This document shows, in pieces, positions 1 to 5,916 of a stretch of DNA of 9,243 nt; the stretch's first letter is position 1; the number at the start of each line of letters is the position of its first letter. The notes below the pieces were generated by a model, which was not told the origin of the DNA, ran no database searches, and saw only the letters and a list, made by a program, of their open reading frames with translations. The stretch lies in the NCBI GenBank assembly GCA_047629975.1, contig JBLHUT010000141.1, forward strand, positions 1-9,243. Direction: 5' to 3'. The translations under genes were made by a program, and so were the position numbers. Source of the stretch: JBLHUT01 sp047629975 (GTDB lineage Bacteria; Pseudomonadota; Alphaproteobacteria; Rhodobacterales; Rhodobacteraceae).

Positions 1-451
1 CGTTGTGCCCGCCCGTCAGGCCGCGCAACTCGATCGCGGCATGCTCGACGATAAAGGCAAAGGCGATGGTCATCATCGCAAGGTACGGCCCCGTCACCCG
101 CAGCGCAGGCACCGCCAGCAAGGCACCCGCAAATGCGCTGATCACACCGGCAGCCACAAACGCCAGCCAGTAATCGACACCCGCAAGCGCAAGGATGGCC
201 GTGGTATAGGCCCCGATTGCAAAAAATCCCACATGACCGAATGAAATCTGCCCCGAAAGGCCCAACAGGATGTTCAGCCCGACCCCGACAACCACATTGA
301 GCGCAAAGAGCGCGAGGATGAACACAAGATAGCCATCGGCGTTCAGCGCCATCCAGACCGTGCCCGCGGTCAGGGCGACAATTCCGGCCACCGACACCGC
401 AGGCATCGCCATGAGCCGCGTTGCAGTTTGTCTTGTTTCAAGAATGCTCAT
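1..451 (-). CDS. livM: Branched-chain amino acid-type ABC transporter permease LivM, 3' part missing (cut by window edge)
   Basis: Second membrane permease of a Liv-type ABC importer; it pairs with LivH in the inner membrane to form the channel. Only the first 150 codons are in the window, about half of a usual LivM. Seen: hydrophobic segments near residues 16-36, 41-64, 73-90 and 96-116, and the family signature LLGLSGQISFGHVGFFAIGA at residues 62-81, which identifies LivM rather than LivH. The ATG at 449-451 is preceded by AAAAAGG at 461-467, about nine bases upstream and inside the 3' end of livH. Only four bases separate it from the livH stop, so the two are probably translationally coupled. 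The substrate cannot be read from the permease. LivG/LivF-type ATPases are expected beyond the left edge. Confidence 0.93.
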   Translation of the reverse strand, partial: MSILETRQTATRLMAMPAVSVAGIVALTAGTVWMALNADGYLVFILALFALNVVVGVGLNILLGLSGQISFGHVGFFAIGAYTTAILALAGVDYWLAFVAAGVISAFAGALLAVPALRVTGPYLAMMTIAFAFIVEHAAIELRGLTGGHN

Positions 452-455
452 GGGA

Positions 456-1325
456 TCAGACCTTTTTGATTTCGGCGCGGCCGAACAATCCGTTCGGTAC
501 CGTGACCAGCACAAGGATGACCATGCTGAACGACACGATCTGGGTATAGCTAGAGCCAAGATAGGCGGTGGTGACGGCCTCGACACAGCCGTAAAGCAGC
601 CCCGCCAGCATGACGCCCCACGCGCTGCTGATGCCGCCAAGGATCGCGGCGGCAAAGGCCTTGATACCGAAAACAACGCCCATTCCGGCGGAGACATTGA
701 ACAGCGGCGCAATCAGCAAACCTGCAACACCGGCAAACACGGCCGATATGGCAAAAGACGCGGCAATCACCGCGCGGGTGTTGATGCCGGCAAGGCGCGC
801 GGCCTCGGGGCGCTGTACGGCGGCCAGCATGGATTTGCCGAGACGGGTTTTCGAAGTGATCAGCGCCAGAGCAAAGGCAATCCCCAAACCTACAACCGGA
901 ATGATAAGCTGAAGCGGATAGGCGCCCGTGCCGAACACATCGACGGCATTCTCTGCCAGCGGCGAGGGAAAACTGCGCGGCTCCTTGCCGAAGGTGAACA
1001 GGATTACGTTATCCAGAACAATACCGCCCGCAACCGTCGCCATCAGCCACGCATCAGACCCGCGCGCCACGAAAGGGCGCACCAGAAAGCGTTCGACCAC
1101 CAGCCCGAGCGCCGCGCAACACAACAGCGCGGCAGGGATCGCAAGCCACACCGGCCAGCCAAGCGTCACGGTAAACGTATAGCCCATGACCGCGCCAAAC
1201 ATCATTGACGACCCTTGGGAGAAGTTCACCGTTTTCGAGACCGCATAGGTGATGTGAAAACCCAGTGCCATCAGCCCGTACATGGAGCCAAGGGCAAGGC
1301 CGGATATCAATGTGGACGCAATCAT
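456..1325 (-). CDS. livH: Branched-chain amino acid-type ABC transporter permease LivH
   Basis: Inner-membrane permease of a Liv-type ABC importer, 289 residues, the normal length. Seen: alternating hydrophobic segments along the whole chain; the N-terminal family signature GLALGSMYGLMALG (residues 9-22) followed by VNFSQGSSMMFGA (33-45, a variant of the usual NFAQGE-type motif); and a cytoplasmic coupling loop, KSMLAAVQRPEAARLAGIN (164-182), equivalent to the EAA loop that docks on the ATPase. The start at 1323-1325 was chosen over longer in-frame extensions because it has GGAG at 1332-1335, six bases upstream, and matches the family N-terminus; an upstream start would run through the attenuator hairpin. 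It lies 67 bases downstream of the binding-protein gene and four bases before livM. The family also includes amide/urea (Urt/FmdD-type) systems, so a substrate other than leucine is possible. Confidence 0.94.
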   Translation of the reverse strand: MIASTLISGLALGSMYGLMALGFHITYAVSKTVNFSQGSSMMFGAVMGYTFTVTLGWPVWLAIPAALLCCAALGLVVERFLVRPFVARGSDAWLMATVAGGIVLDNVILFTFGKEPRSFPSPLAENAVDVFGTGAYPLQLIIPVVGLGIAFALALITSKTRLGKSMLAAVQRPEAARLAGINTRAVIAASFAISAVFAGVAGLLIAPLFNVSAGMGVVFGIKAFAAAILGGISSAWGVMLAGLLYGCVEAVTTAYLGSSYTQIVSFSMVILVLVTVPNGLFGRAEIKKV

Positions 1326-1338
1326 GTCGTGCTCCGTT

Positions 1339-1369
1339 AAAAAGGGCGGGGCGCCACCGGCACCCCGCC
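1339..1369 (-). terminator. Terminator-like attenuator hairpin between the binding-protein gene and livH
   Basis: Read on the minus strand, 11-base arms at 1369-1359 (GGCGGGGTGCC) and 1355-1345 (GGCGCCCCGCC) pair completely, with one G-U wobble, around a three-base loop. C and five U (1343-1339) follow. This has the form of an intrinsic terminator. It lies inside the operon, four bases before the livH ribosome binding site. Partial termination here, or protection of the upstream mRNA 3' end, would give more binding protein than permease, an arrangement known in many periplasmic-binding-protein operons. A weaker stem (AAGCC/GGCTT, 1394-1381, loop CCGA) overlaps the stop codon of the upstream gene. 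The structure is seen directly; the stoichiometry role is inference. Confidence 0.75.
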
Positions 1370-1392
1370 ATCCATTAGAAAAGCCTCGGGGC

Positions 1393-2580
1393 TTATTTGA
1401 TCGGAATGATCTCGCCGTCGATAAAGCGGGTAAAGACATAGTCCTCTGCCCCCAGAGCATCCTGATCGTCGGGTGTGAACGGGGTGACATAGCTTTTGAT
1501 CAGCCCGTCATAGCTTGTGATCGCGTGATAACCGTCGCGGATCGCGGGGCCGTCCAGAGAGCCGGCATTTGCAATCGCAAGTGCGGTCAGGTGCATCGCG
1601 TCATAAGCATTCGCAATCCCCACAGCCGGGGTCACGTCGGCTGCACTTTTGATCTCGGGAAACAGCTTTTGGAGTGCTACAAACGTATCTGCCGCCTTTT
1701 TGCTGTCGTTGCCCGAAAAGGTGAACGTCTGGATCATCTCGACCGAGGACGCACGCGGACCGGCCAGCTCGGAAAAGCGGCCTCCTGCGGGACCCCAGTG
1801 CGAGACAACCGGCACGTCCCAGCCCATCCGCTCGAGCGATTTCATCACCTGCGCGGACGGACCGACGTTGGCCACCATAAAGATCGTGTCGGCACCGGCA
1901 TCCTTGAGGCGGGTCAGTTGTGGAACCACGTCGATGTCATTTGCCTCGACCCGTTCGATCCCCGCCGTGGGCAGGCCCTTGTCGGCAAGAGCAGCTGTCA
2001 GACCCTTTTCGTTGGACTCGCCCCACGGGTTGTTGATCAGCATCATGCCGGGGTTCTTTGCGCCGTGGACCGAAATGGCCCGCTCGACCAGTGCGATGTC
2101 GACCATCTCGTCAACCGCGGACACGCGGAAGACATAGTTTTCCGCGGCACCGTTTTTGGTGATCGGCGTGCCCGCTGCCCAAGGGCCCATGAACGGTACT
2201 TTGATCTGGTTCACGTAAGGCACGATCGCCAGCGAAACCGGCGTTTGAAGCCCGCCGAACAGAACCGCCACGCCTTCGCGCTGGATCAGTTCGCGTGCCG
2301 CCGTCAGGCCCTTGCCGGGGTTGGCTTCGTCGTCGCGTCGCACCAGCTCCAGCGGCTTGCCCAGAACACCGCCCGCGGCGTTGATTTCCTCGATGGCCAG
2401 CAGCATGCCGCGGGTGATCGCCTCGCCTGATTTGGAGGACGGACCCGACAGCGATGCAATCAGGCCGATCTTGACGGTTTCCTGAGCGTGCGCCGGCGCG
2501 CCAAAAGCTGCAAGGGCTGCAAAGGCCATGCCGGTGAAGCTGCGCCGCGACAGGCGAAGAGGGTTTATCATTGGTTTCAT
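1393..2580 (-). CDS. Tat-exported ABC transporter substrate-binding protein (Peripla_BP_6 / LivK-like)
   Basis: Periplasmic solute-binding protein of the Liv-type importer, 395 residues, type I periplasmic-binding fold. Seen: a twin-arginine signal peptide with SRRSFTG at 11-17, hydrophobic h-region at about 18-28 and a likely cut after AHA at 30-32. The mature N-terminus VKIGLIASLSGPSSKSGEAI is typical of the family, followed by RGMLLAIEEINAAGGVLGKPLELVRRDDE and the GVAVLFGGLQT segment near residue 100. The ATG at 2578-2580 has AGGA about seven bases upstream; a second in-frame ATG (residue 4) lacks that spacing. It is the first gene of the operon with livH and livM. The ligand is not deducible. 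The neighbouring HpxZ/AtzH-like gene hints at a nitrogen-rich amide or ureide rather than leucine, but this is inference. Confidence 0.93.
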   Translation of the reverse strand: MKPMINPLRLSRRSFTGMAFAALAAFGAPAHAQETVKIGLIASLSGPSSKSGEAITRGMLLAIEEINAAGGVLGKPLELVRRDDEANPGKGLTAARELIQREGVAVLFGGLQTPVSLAIVPYVNQIKVPFMGPWAAGTPITKNGAAENYVFRVSAVDEMVDIALVERAISVHGAKNPGMMLINNPWGESNEKGLTAALADKGLPTAGIERVEANDIDVVPQLTRLKDAGADTIFMVANVGPSAQVMKSLERMGWDVPVVSHWGPAGGRFSELAGPRASSVEMIQTFTFSGNDSKKAADTFVALQKLFPEIKSAADVTPAVGIANAYDAMHLTALAIANAGSLDGPAIRDGYHAITSYDGLIKSYVTPFTPDDQDALGAEDYVFTRFIDGEIIPIK

Positions 2581-2720
2581 TGCATTTTCCTTTGGTTCTG
2601 GGAGGAGGGGAAAGATGTTGCAGCTTGGTCCTTTTGCAATTGCGATCGGGCCACGAGCAAGGTTAGGCTCGGCTGACAGGCCACATCGGCCTTCATGAAA
2701 TGGACAAAAAGAGGCTTGCG
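2581..2720. promoter_or_regulatory. Divergent promoter region between the ABC operon and the NTF2-like gene
   Basis: This 140-bp stretch separates two start codons that point away from each other, so it must hold both promoters unless the genes are read from elsewhere. For the plus-strand gene, TTGCGA (2640-2645), 17 bases, then TTAGGC (2663-2668) is a plausible but weak sigma70-like pair. No clear promoter is recognised for the minus-strand operon. Possible operator symmetry: the perfect 8-bp palindrome GCAATTGC (2636-2643), overlapping that candidate -35, and a small inverted repeat AGGCC-ACATC-GGCCT (2678-2692). None is strong enough to assign to a regulator. Confidence 0.4.
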
Positions 2721-3116
2721 ATGGACGCGGATACGATCAAGGCACAGATCCTGCATTTTCTGGACCGGCAAATGGCAGGAGAGGTCCACAAGGTTGCGGA
2801 CATGATCGCGCCGGGCTGCAAGATTATTTTTTCGGGGGGGCGTGAATTTTCCAGCCCTGCCGAGATTTCCGCCTTTAACGCAGGGCGTTATGCGTGGGTG
2901 CGCAAAAAGATGGAGCGTACCGACGTGGCCCCGTGCGGCGACAACTGGGCCGTGTTCAGCATTGGCACTTTGTACGGCGCGTGGCCGGATGGCACCGAAT
3001 TCGAGGGCAACCGGTACATCGACCGGTTCGAACTGGAGAACGGCAGAATCGTTCTTTGGGAGGTCTGGAATGACAGTGGCGAGCGGTTGTTGGCGCGCCA
3101 CGGCATCACGGCCTGA
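2721..3116 (+). CDS. Small NTF2/SnoaL-like fold protein, function unknown
   Basis: A 131-residue protein with the pattern of the NTF2-like (SnoaL-type) alpha+beta cone fold. An N-terminal helix (DTIKAQILHFLDRQMAGEVHKVADMI, 4-29) is followed by strands and a C-terminal sheet ending in NRYIDRFELENGRIVLWEVW (97-116), the region typical of ketosteroid-isomerase-like proteins with unassigned substrates. The start at 2721 is preferred over an in-frame ATG at 2700 because AGAGG lies six bases upstream of 2721, while 2700 has no ribosome binding site; the longer form would add seven residues. It is divergent from the ABC operon and converges on the HpxZ-like gene with 28 bases between stop codons. 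Such proteins can be enzymes, binding proteins or accessory subunits; no catalytic residues can be named with confidence. Confidence 0.8.
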   Translation: MDADTIKAQILHFLDRQMAGEVHKVADMIAPGCKIIFSGGREFSSPAEISAFNAGRYAWVRKKMERTDVAPCGDNWAVFSIGTLYGAWPDGTEFEGNRYIDRFELENGRIVLWEVWNDSGERLLARHGITA

Positions 3117-3144
3117 TTTATGGAAGGGCATGCGGGCCATCGGC

Positions 3145-3522
3145 TCAGCTGTCCATCCACGACACATGCGCCGCGACGATCCGCCAGCCTTCGGGCAGGC
3201 GGGCCCAGCTGTGGGTCTGGCGTCCGACGCGGTCCACGCCGTTGCGGATGAATTCGGTACATGCCGTGGCATAGTCGGTGCCAAAGGTTGTGATGACGGT
3301 GTTGCGCAGCACCCGCTCCAGTCCCGCGGAGGGGCGGGATTTGCGAAACGCAAGGATCTCGTCGTGGCCATAGAGGTTCTCTGTCGCCCCGTAGCGCACA
3401 ACATGTGGCCCTTGCCAGAACAGCGCATCAAGCGTGGCGACATCGTTGGTCACTAATGCGGCTTCATAGCGGTTGAAGGCCTCTGTCACCTCTTGCAAAA
3501 CGTGCGGATCATTTACAGTCAT
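3145..3522 (-). CDS. hpxZ: HpxZ/AtzH-like protein (DUF3225 family, NTF2 fold)
   Basis: A 125-residue protein recognised from family-typical stretches: FNRYEAALVTNDVATLDALFW (16-36, residue 16 onward), VRYGATENLYGHDEILAFRKSRP at 42-64, RNTVITTFGTDYATACTEF (73-91) and WARLPEGWRIVAAHVSWM at 106-123. The family includes HpxZ of oxalurate catabolism and AtzH, a decarboxylating amidohydrolase reported to turn 1,3-dicarboxyurea into allophanate in cyanuric acid breakdown. Either ureide or carboxyurea processing is therefore plausible. Usual partners (HpxX/AtzG and HpxY/AtzE amidase subunits) are not in this window. The ATG at 3520-3522 has only a weak GGCGGT ahead of it, but the reading frame offers no better start and the N-terminus fits the family. 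It is convergent with the other NTF2-fold gene and probably transcribed alone. The family is sure; the exact reaction is not. Confidence 0.85.
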   Translation of the reverse strand: MTVNDPHVLQEVTEAFNRYEAALVTNDVATLDALFWQGPHVVRYGATENLYGHDEILAFRKSRPSAGLERVLRNTVITTFGTDYATACTEFIRNGVDRVGRQTHSWARLPEGWRIVAAHVSWMDS

Positions 3523-3904
3523 CGTGGTACCGCCATGGCTGGTTTTGTTCAGATGCCTGCTGGAGCGGCACTGATTTGGTGTACAAAACCATTGTCAGTC
3601 CAAGACGACAGGTGTTTTGGGCTGAATGACGGATCGAGCGGCATGTTTCCTGCGATTTGATTAAAAAGCGAGCATTTGCGTGCGCTAACGGTGAAAAAAG
3701 GGATATTTGGAGAGGTTTTGAGGTGCGATCACGCGATTTTGCGCCTGAGCACAGGTGTGCACGGCCCGTTGCCAAGCGTGCGATGCCGTCCGGGCGGTGG
3801 TGCTGCGGTGTCCGTAGGCCCCTGAACTATCGGTATTTTGTGCACAAAGTGGTTCTGGGCTGGCCCTTTGCGAGGGGGCGGCTGTTGCGCGCTACGCCAT
3901 GCCT
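3523..3904. other. 382-bp intergenic stretch without a convincing gene
   Basis: It lies between the start of the HpxZ-like gene and the end of the hemerythrin gene, both on the minus strand. Open frames here have no recognisable protein pattern and no ribosome binding site. It should hold the hpxZ promoter in its left part. Two related symmetric sites are seen: an imperfect TTTGGTGTACAAAA at 3575-3588, about 53 bases before the hpxZ start, and a perfect 12-bp palindrome TTTGTGCACAAA at 3837-3848. No clear intrinsic terminator follows the hemerythrin gene. Confidence 0.6.
3837..3848. promoter_or_regulatory. Perfect 12-bp palindrome TTTGTGCACAAA, possible operator
   Basis: The two halves are exact reverse complements about the centre at 3842/3843. 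A looser copy with a TGTAC core lies at 3575-3588, nearer the hpxZ start. AT-flanked TGTNCA-type palindromes are common targets of dimeric repressors such as GntR-family proteins, but no regulator gene is in the window and a 12-bp palindrome can arise by chance. Confidence 0.3.
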
Positions 3905-4504
3905 TTATGACAGGCCTGGTGGTGCGTATTTTAGCAAAACCGGCACGATAAGGTCCTCTTCGTCGGTCAGATGCCGGTTCAGAAGTGTCTCGAATCCGTC
4001 GATTTCGGATTTCATGACAGCGGAAAGGTCAATGAACCTTTTGCCGCCGACCCCCTGAAGGACATCATTCGCGCGTCCGGTAAAACGGGCAAGAACGGCA
4101 TCAAGGGCATGATGGTCCTTGTCCAGTATCACAAAGCCACGGCTGACGCGGGTATCGAGCTTTTCGAGGACGGGAAAGTAATGGGTATCCTCGATCTGGT
4201 GGTGGCCGTGCAATTCGTTGATGAATGTCCCCCCGAGCCGTGAGAGGCGGCGGGCATATTCCGCCGGTGCGATGGATTTGTCGAGGACATGCTCGACATC
4301 GGTGCCCATCCGCTCCAGCAGCGAGCGGAACATCATGTGGCGATCAAGCCAGAACCGGATCAGGCCCGAATATTTCGGATGGCTGTCCCAGCCGCTGCGG
4401 GGTAATTCTTTGAGCAACACCCTGAGGGCCTCGGGCAGATCGGTGCGTGTGTGCAAGTCGGTTCCGGTCAAGGGGTGGTCTTTCTTTGCAGGTGTTGCGA
4501 CCAC
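3905..4504 (-). CDS. Hemerythrin HHE-domain protein
   Basis: A 199-residue single-domain hemerythrin-like protein, expected to form a four-helix bundle with an oxo-bridged di-iron centre that can bind O2, sense oxygen or nitric oxide, or store iron. Ligand motifs are seen in order: H56 (LDRHMMFRSLL), H101-x3-E105 in ELHGHHQIEDTHYFPVLEKL (97-116), H131-x3-D135 in KDHHALDAVL, and H178-x3-E182 in NRHLTDEEDLIVPVLL (176-191). The metal site therefore looks intact. About 45 residues of unconserved N-terminus precede the first helix. The start is a GTG at 4502-4504 with a poor ribosome binding site; no in-frame ATG occurs before residue 57, so the exact start is uncertain. It is divergent from the BKACE gene with a 212-bp shared region. 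There is no sensor or output domain, so a cytoplasmic O2/NO or redox-stress role is likely but unproven. Confidence 0.9.
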   Translation of the reverse strand: MVATPAKKDHPLTGTDLHTRTDLPEALRVLLKELPRSGWDSHPKYSGLIRFWLDRHMMFRSLLERMGTDVEHVLDKSIAPAEYARRLSRLGGTFINELHGHHQIEDTHYFPVLEKLDTRVSRGFVILDKDHHALDAVLARFTGRANDVLQGVGGKRFIDLSAVMKSEIDGFETLLNRHLTDEEDLIVPVLLKYAPPGLS

Positions 4505-4716
4505 GCTAAGCGACTGCTTGGCGCTCTGCCAGCCCGAAATCGGTGCATACTGTCGTACACTTTTGCTTTCGTCCCGCGGCGGTGTGGGGTAAAGTCGATC
4601 ATGACGGTCGCGAGGCCGGAGTGATCATTTGCGCACCTTTGGTATTTTCCAAAGGTGCTGGGTTTTGAGTGTTGCGAGCAGGAGCATCCAGATGCGCCGC
4701 CACGAAAGGTTTTGAC
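4505..4716. promoter_or_regulatory. Divergent regulatory region between the hemerythrin and BKACE genes
   Basis: This 212-bp region must carry the start signals of both flanking genes. The prominent element is the inverted repeat at 4633-4658, listed separately. Two GATCAT copies occur at 4597-4602 and 4623-4628, 26 bases apart start to start. No confident -35/-10 pair is recognised for either gene. Confidence 0.5.
4633..4658. repeat. Perfect inverted repeat with 10-bp arms, candidate operator or RNA hairpin
   Basis: The arms GCACCTTTGG (4633-4642) and CCAAAGGTGC (4649-4658) are exact reverse complements separated by an AT-only hexamer TATTTT. It lies 58 bases before the BKACE start codon and about 128 bases upstream of the hemerythrin start. 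As DNA it fits a binding site for a dimeric regulator; as plus-strand RNA it makes a 10-bp stem followed by TGGGTTTTG, a poor U-run, so a strong terminator is less likely. It is seen directly; the function is inferred. Confidence 0.65.
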
Positions 4717-5553
4717 ATGAGCGATCCCTGCATCATCTGTGTGGCCATCACCGGCTCTGTTCCGACAAAGGCCGCAAACCCCGCGGTTCCGATTTCCATC
4801 AGCGAACAGATCGAGAGTACCCACGCGGCGTTCGAGGCCGGCGCAAGCATCTGTCATGCCCACGTGCGCAATGCCGACGAAACGACGACATCCGATCCTG
4901 AAAAATTCGCCGCCCTTCAGGAGGGGCTTCACAAGCATTGCCCCGGTATGATCGTGCAGTTTTCGACCGGCGGCCGGTCGGGGGCCGGTCAGGAACGGGG
5001 CGGGATGCTGCCGTTGTGCCCTGACATGGCCTCTTTGTCGGTGGGATCGTGCAATTTTCCGACCCGCGTGTACGAAAACCCGCCACAATTGGTCGACTGG
5101 CTGGCGTCACAGATGATCACTTATAACGTCAAGCCCGAGATCGAGGCCTTTGATCTGAGCCATATCCTTAAGGCGGCACAAATGTTCCGCGAGGGGCAAA
5201 TCAAGGACGCGCCGTATATCCAGTTCGTGATGGGCGTGAAAAATGCGATGCCTGCCGACAGGGCGGTGTTCGATATTTATGTCGAAACAGTCGAGCGTTT
5301 GTTGCCGGGGGCGGCGTGGTGTGCTGCGGGCATCGGTCCGAACCAGATTGTCGTGAACGACTGGGCGATTTCGCGCGGAGGGCATGCCCGCACGGGGCTG
5401 GAAGACAACGTCCGGCTTGACCGCGAGCATCTGGCGCCGTCAAACGCCGCGCTGGTGCGGCGCACGGTCGGGGTCTGCGAGAAATACGACCGCCCCGTTG
5501 CAAGCGCGGCCCAAGCGCGCGAGATTCTGGGGCTGGCGGTTTATGCCGGCTGA
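4717..5553 (+). CDS. Beta-keto acid cleavage enzyme (BKACE / DUF849, 3-keto-5-aminohexanoate cleavage family)
   Basis: A 278-residue TIM-barrel enzyme. The family condenses a beta-keto acid with acetyl-CoA to give acetoacetate and a new acyl-CoA; the founding member Kce acts in lysine fermentation, but most members have other substrates. Seen: N-terminal strand CIICVAITGSVPTKAANPAVPIS (5-27); metal-binding HxH in CHAHVR (H47, H49); QFSTGG at 81-86; and GGHARTGLEDNVRLD (221-235) with R225, E229 and D230, matching the Arg and Zn-ligand Glu region of Kce, whose metal ligands are recalled as two His and one Glu. The C-terminal ASAAQAREILGL is family-typical. The metal site is intact. The ATG at 4717 is chosen because AAAGG lies seven bases upstream and the N-terminus fits; a GTG at 4669 would add 16 atypical residues. 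The substrate is unknown. It is divergent from the hemerythrin gene and followed by a 441-bp gap before aceE. Confidence 0.92.
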   Translation: MSDPCIICVAITGSVPTKAANPAVPISISEQIESTHAAFEAGASICHAHVRNADETTTSDPEKFAALQEGLHKHCPGMIVQFSTGGRSGAGQERGGMLPLCPDMASLSVGSCNFPTRVYENPPQLVDWLASQMITYNVKPEIEAFDLSHILKAAQMFREGQIKDAPYIQFVMGVKNAMPADRAVFDIYVETVERLLPGAAWCAAGIGPNQIVVNDWAISRGGHARTGLEDNVRLDREHLAPSNAALVRRTVGVCEKYDRPVASAAQAREILGLAVYAG

Positions 5554-5799
5554 ACCGGGCGGGGTTTTACGGACTTGTTGTGCTAAATGCATAGCGGCAT
5601 TGCTTGCGAAGCTGTTTTGTGGCGGGATCCGTTCGGCTAGAGTCGTCTTTGGGGAGGTGTTCGGCAGACGGCTGTTTGTTGCGGGCCCACCAAATGGGAG
5701 CCGTTGATGAACCAGTGCTTTTGGATGCAGATATCGCGCGGGCGCGGAGTGCTGTTGCACGCGGCCGATATTATCGGGTCACGTGCAAGGTTGCTGGCT

Positions 5800-5829
5800 T
5801 TCGGGGGCTTCCACCTTTTGAACCCCGAA
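5800..5829. repeat. Inverted repeat upstream of aceE overlapping the candidate -35
   Basis: TTCGGGG (5800-5806) is exactly complementary to CCCCGAA (5823-5829). After a two-base bulge (GC) on one side, TTC (5809-5811) also pairs with GAA (5820-5822), leaving an eight-base loop CACCTTTT. It could be an operator covering the -35 of the candidate aceE promoter, or an RNA hairpin if transcription starts further upstream. Confidence 0.45.
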
Positions 5830-5846
5830 CTTTATTGGACTTTAAA
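5818..5846 (+). promoter_or_regulatory. Candidate sigma70-type promoter for aceEF
   Basis: TTGAAC (5818-5823), a 17-base spacer and TTTAAA (5841-5846) each match four of six consensus positions. The segment 5831-5850 is noticeably AT-rich in a GC-rich context. A transcript from here would have a leader of roughly 140 bases containing the structured elements before aceE. This is prediction only; a second possible start region near TAGAGT (5638-5643) is weaker. Confidence 0.35.
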
Positions 5847-5916
5847 ACAGTTTCGCGAGGGGGGAGCGTTTTTTTGCACCCTTTGTCGCGAGGCGCACGT
5901 TGGTGACTGTTGTGTT

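Noticed and set aside
360..1208. A 282-codon plus-strand frame opposite livM/livH
   Set aside because: It is the shadow of the livM/livH frames; the product is low-complexity Arg/His/Gly-rich with no membrane or domain signature.
1282..2430. A 382-codon plus-strand frame opposite the binding-protein gene
   Set aside because: It lies antisense to a well-supported Peripla_BP_6 gene and has no recognisable protein features.
2577..3443. A 288-codon minus-strand frame across the NTF2-like and HpxZ-like genes
   Set aside because: It overlaps two recognisable genes in other frames and crosses the divergent promoter region; composition is unlike a real protein.
3509..3775. An 88-codon minus-strand frame upstream of hpxZ
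   Set aside because: No ribosome binding site, it overlaps the hpxZ start, and its composition looks like random intergenic translation.
4597..4628. Two GATCAT copies as a possible FNR/NnrR-type site near the hemerythrin gene
   Set aside because: Neither copy fits the TTGAT-N4-ATCAA pattern and the six-base repeat is too short to support a claim.
5534..5576. Possible terminator after the BKACE gene (GCCGG...CCGG then GGGGTTTT)
   Set aside because: The stem is only four to five pairs, overlaps the stop codon, and the T-run is short and not adjacent to the stem.
5604..5906. A 100-codon plus-strand frame between BKACE and aceE
   Set aside because: No Shine-Dalgarno and no recognisable pattern; it overlaps the 5707-5931 frame and the candidate promoter.
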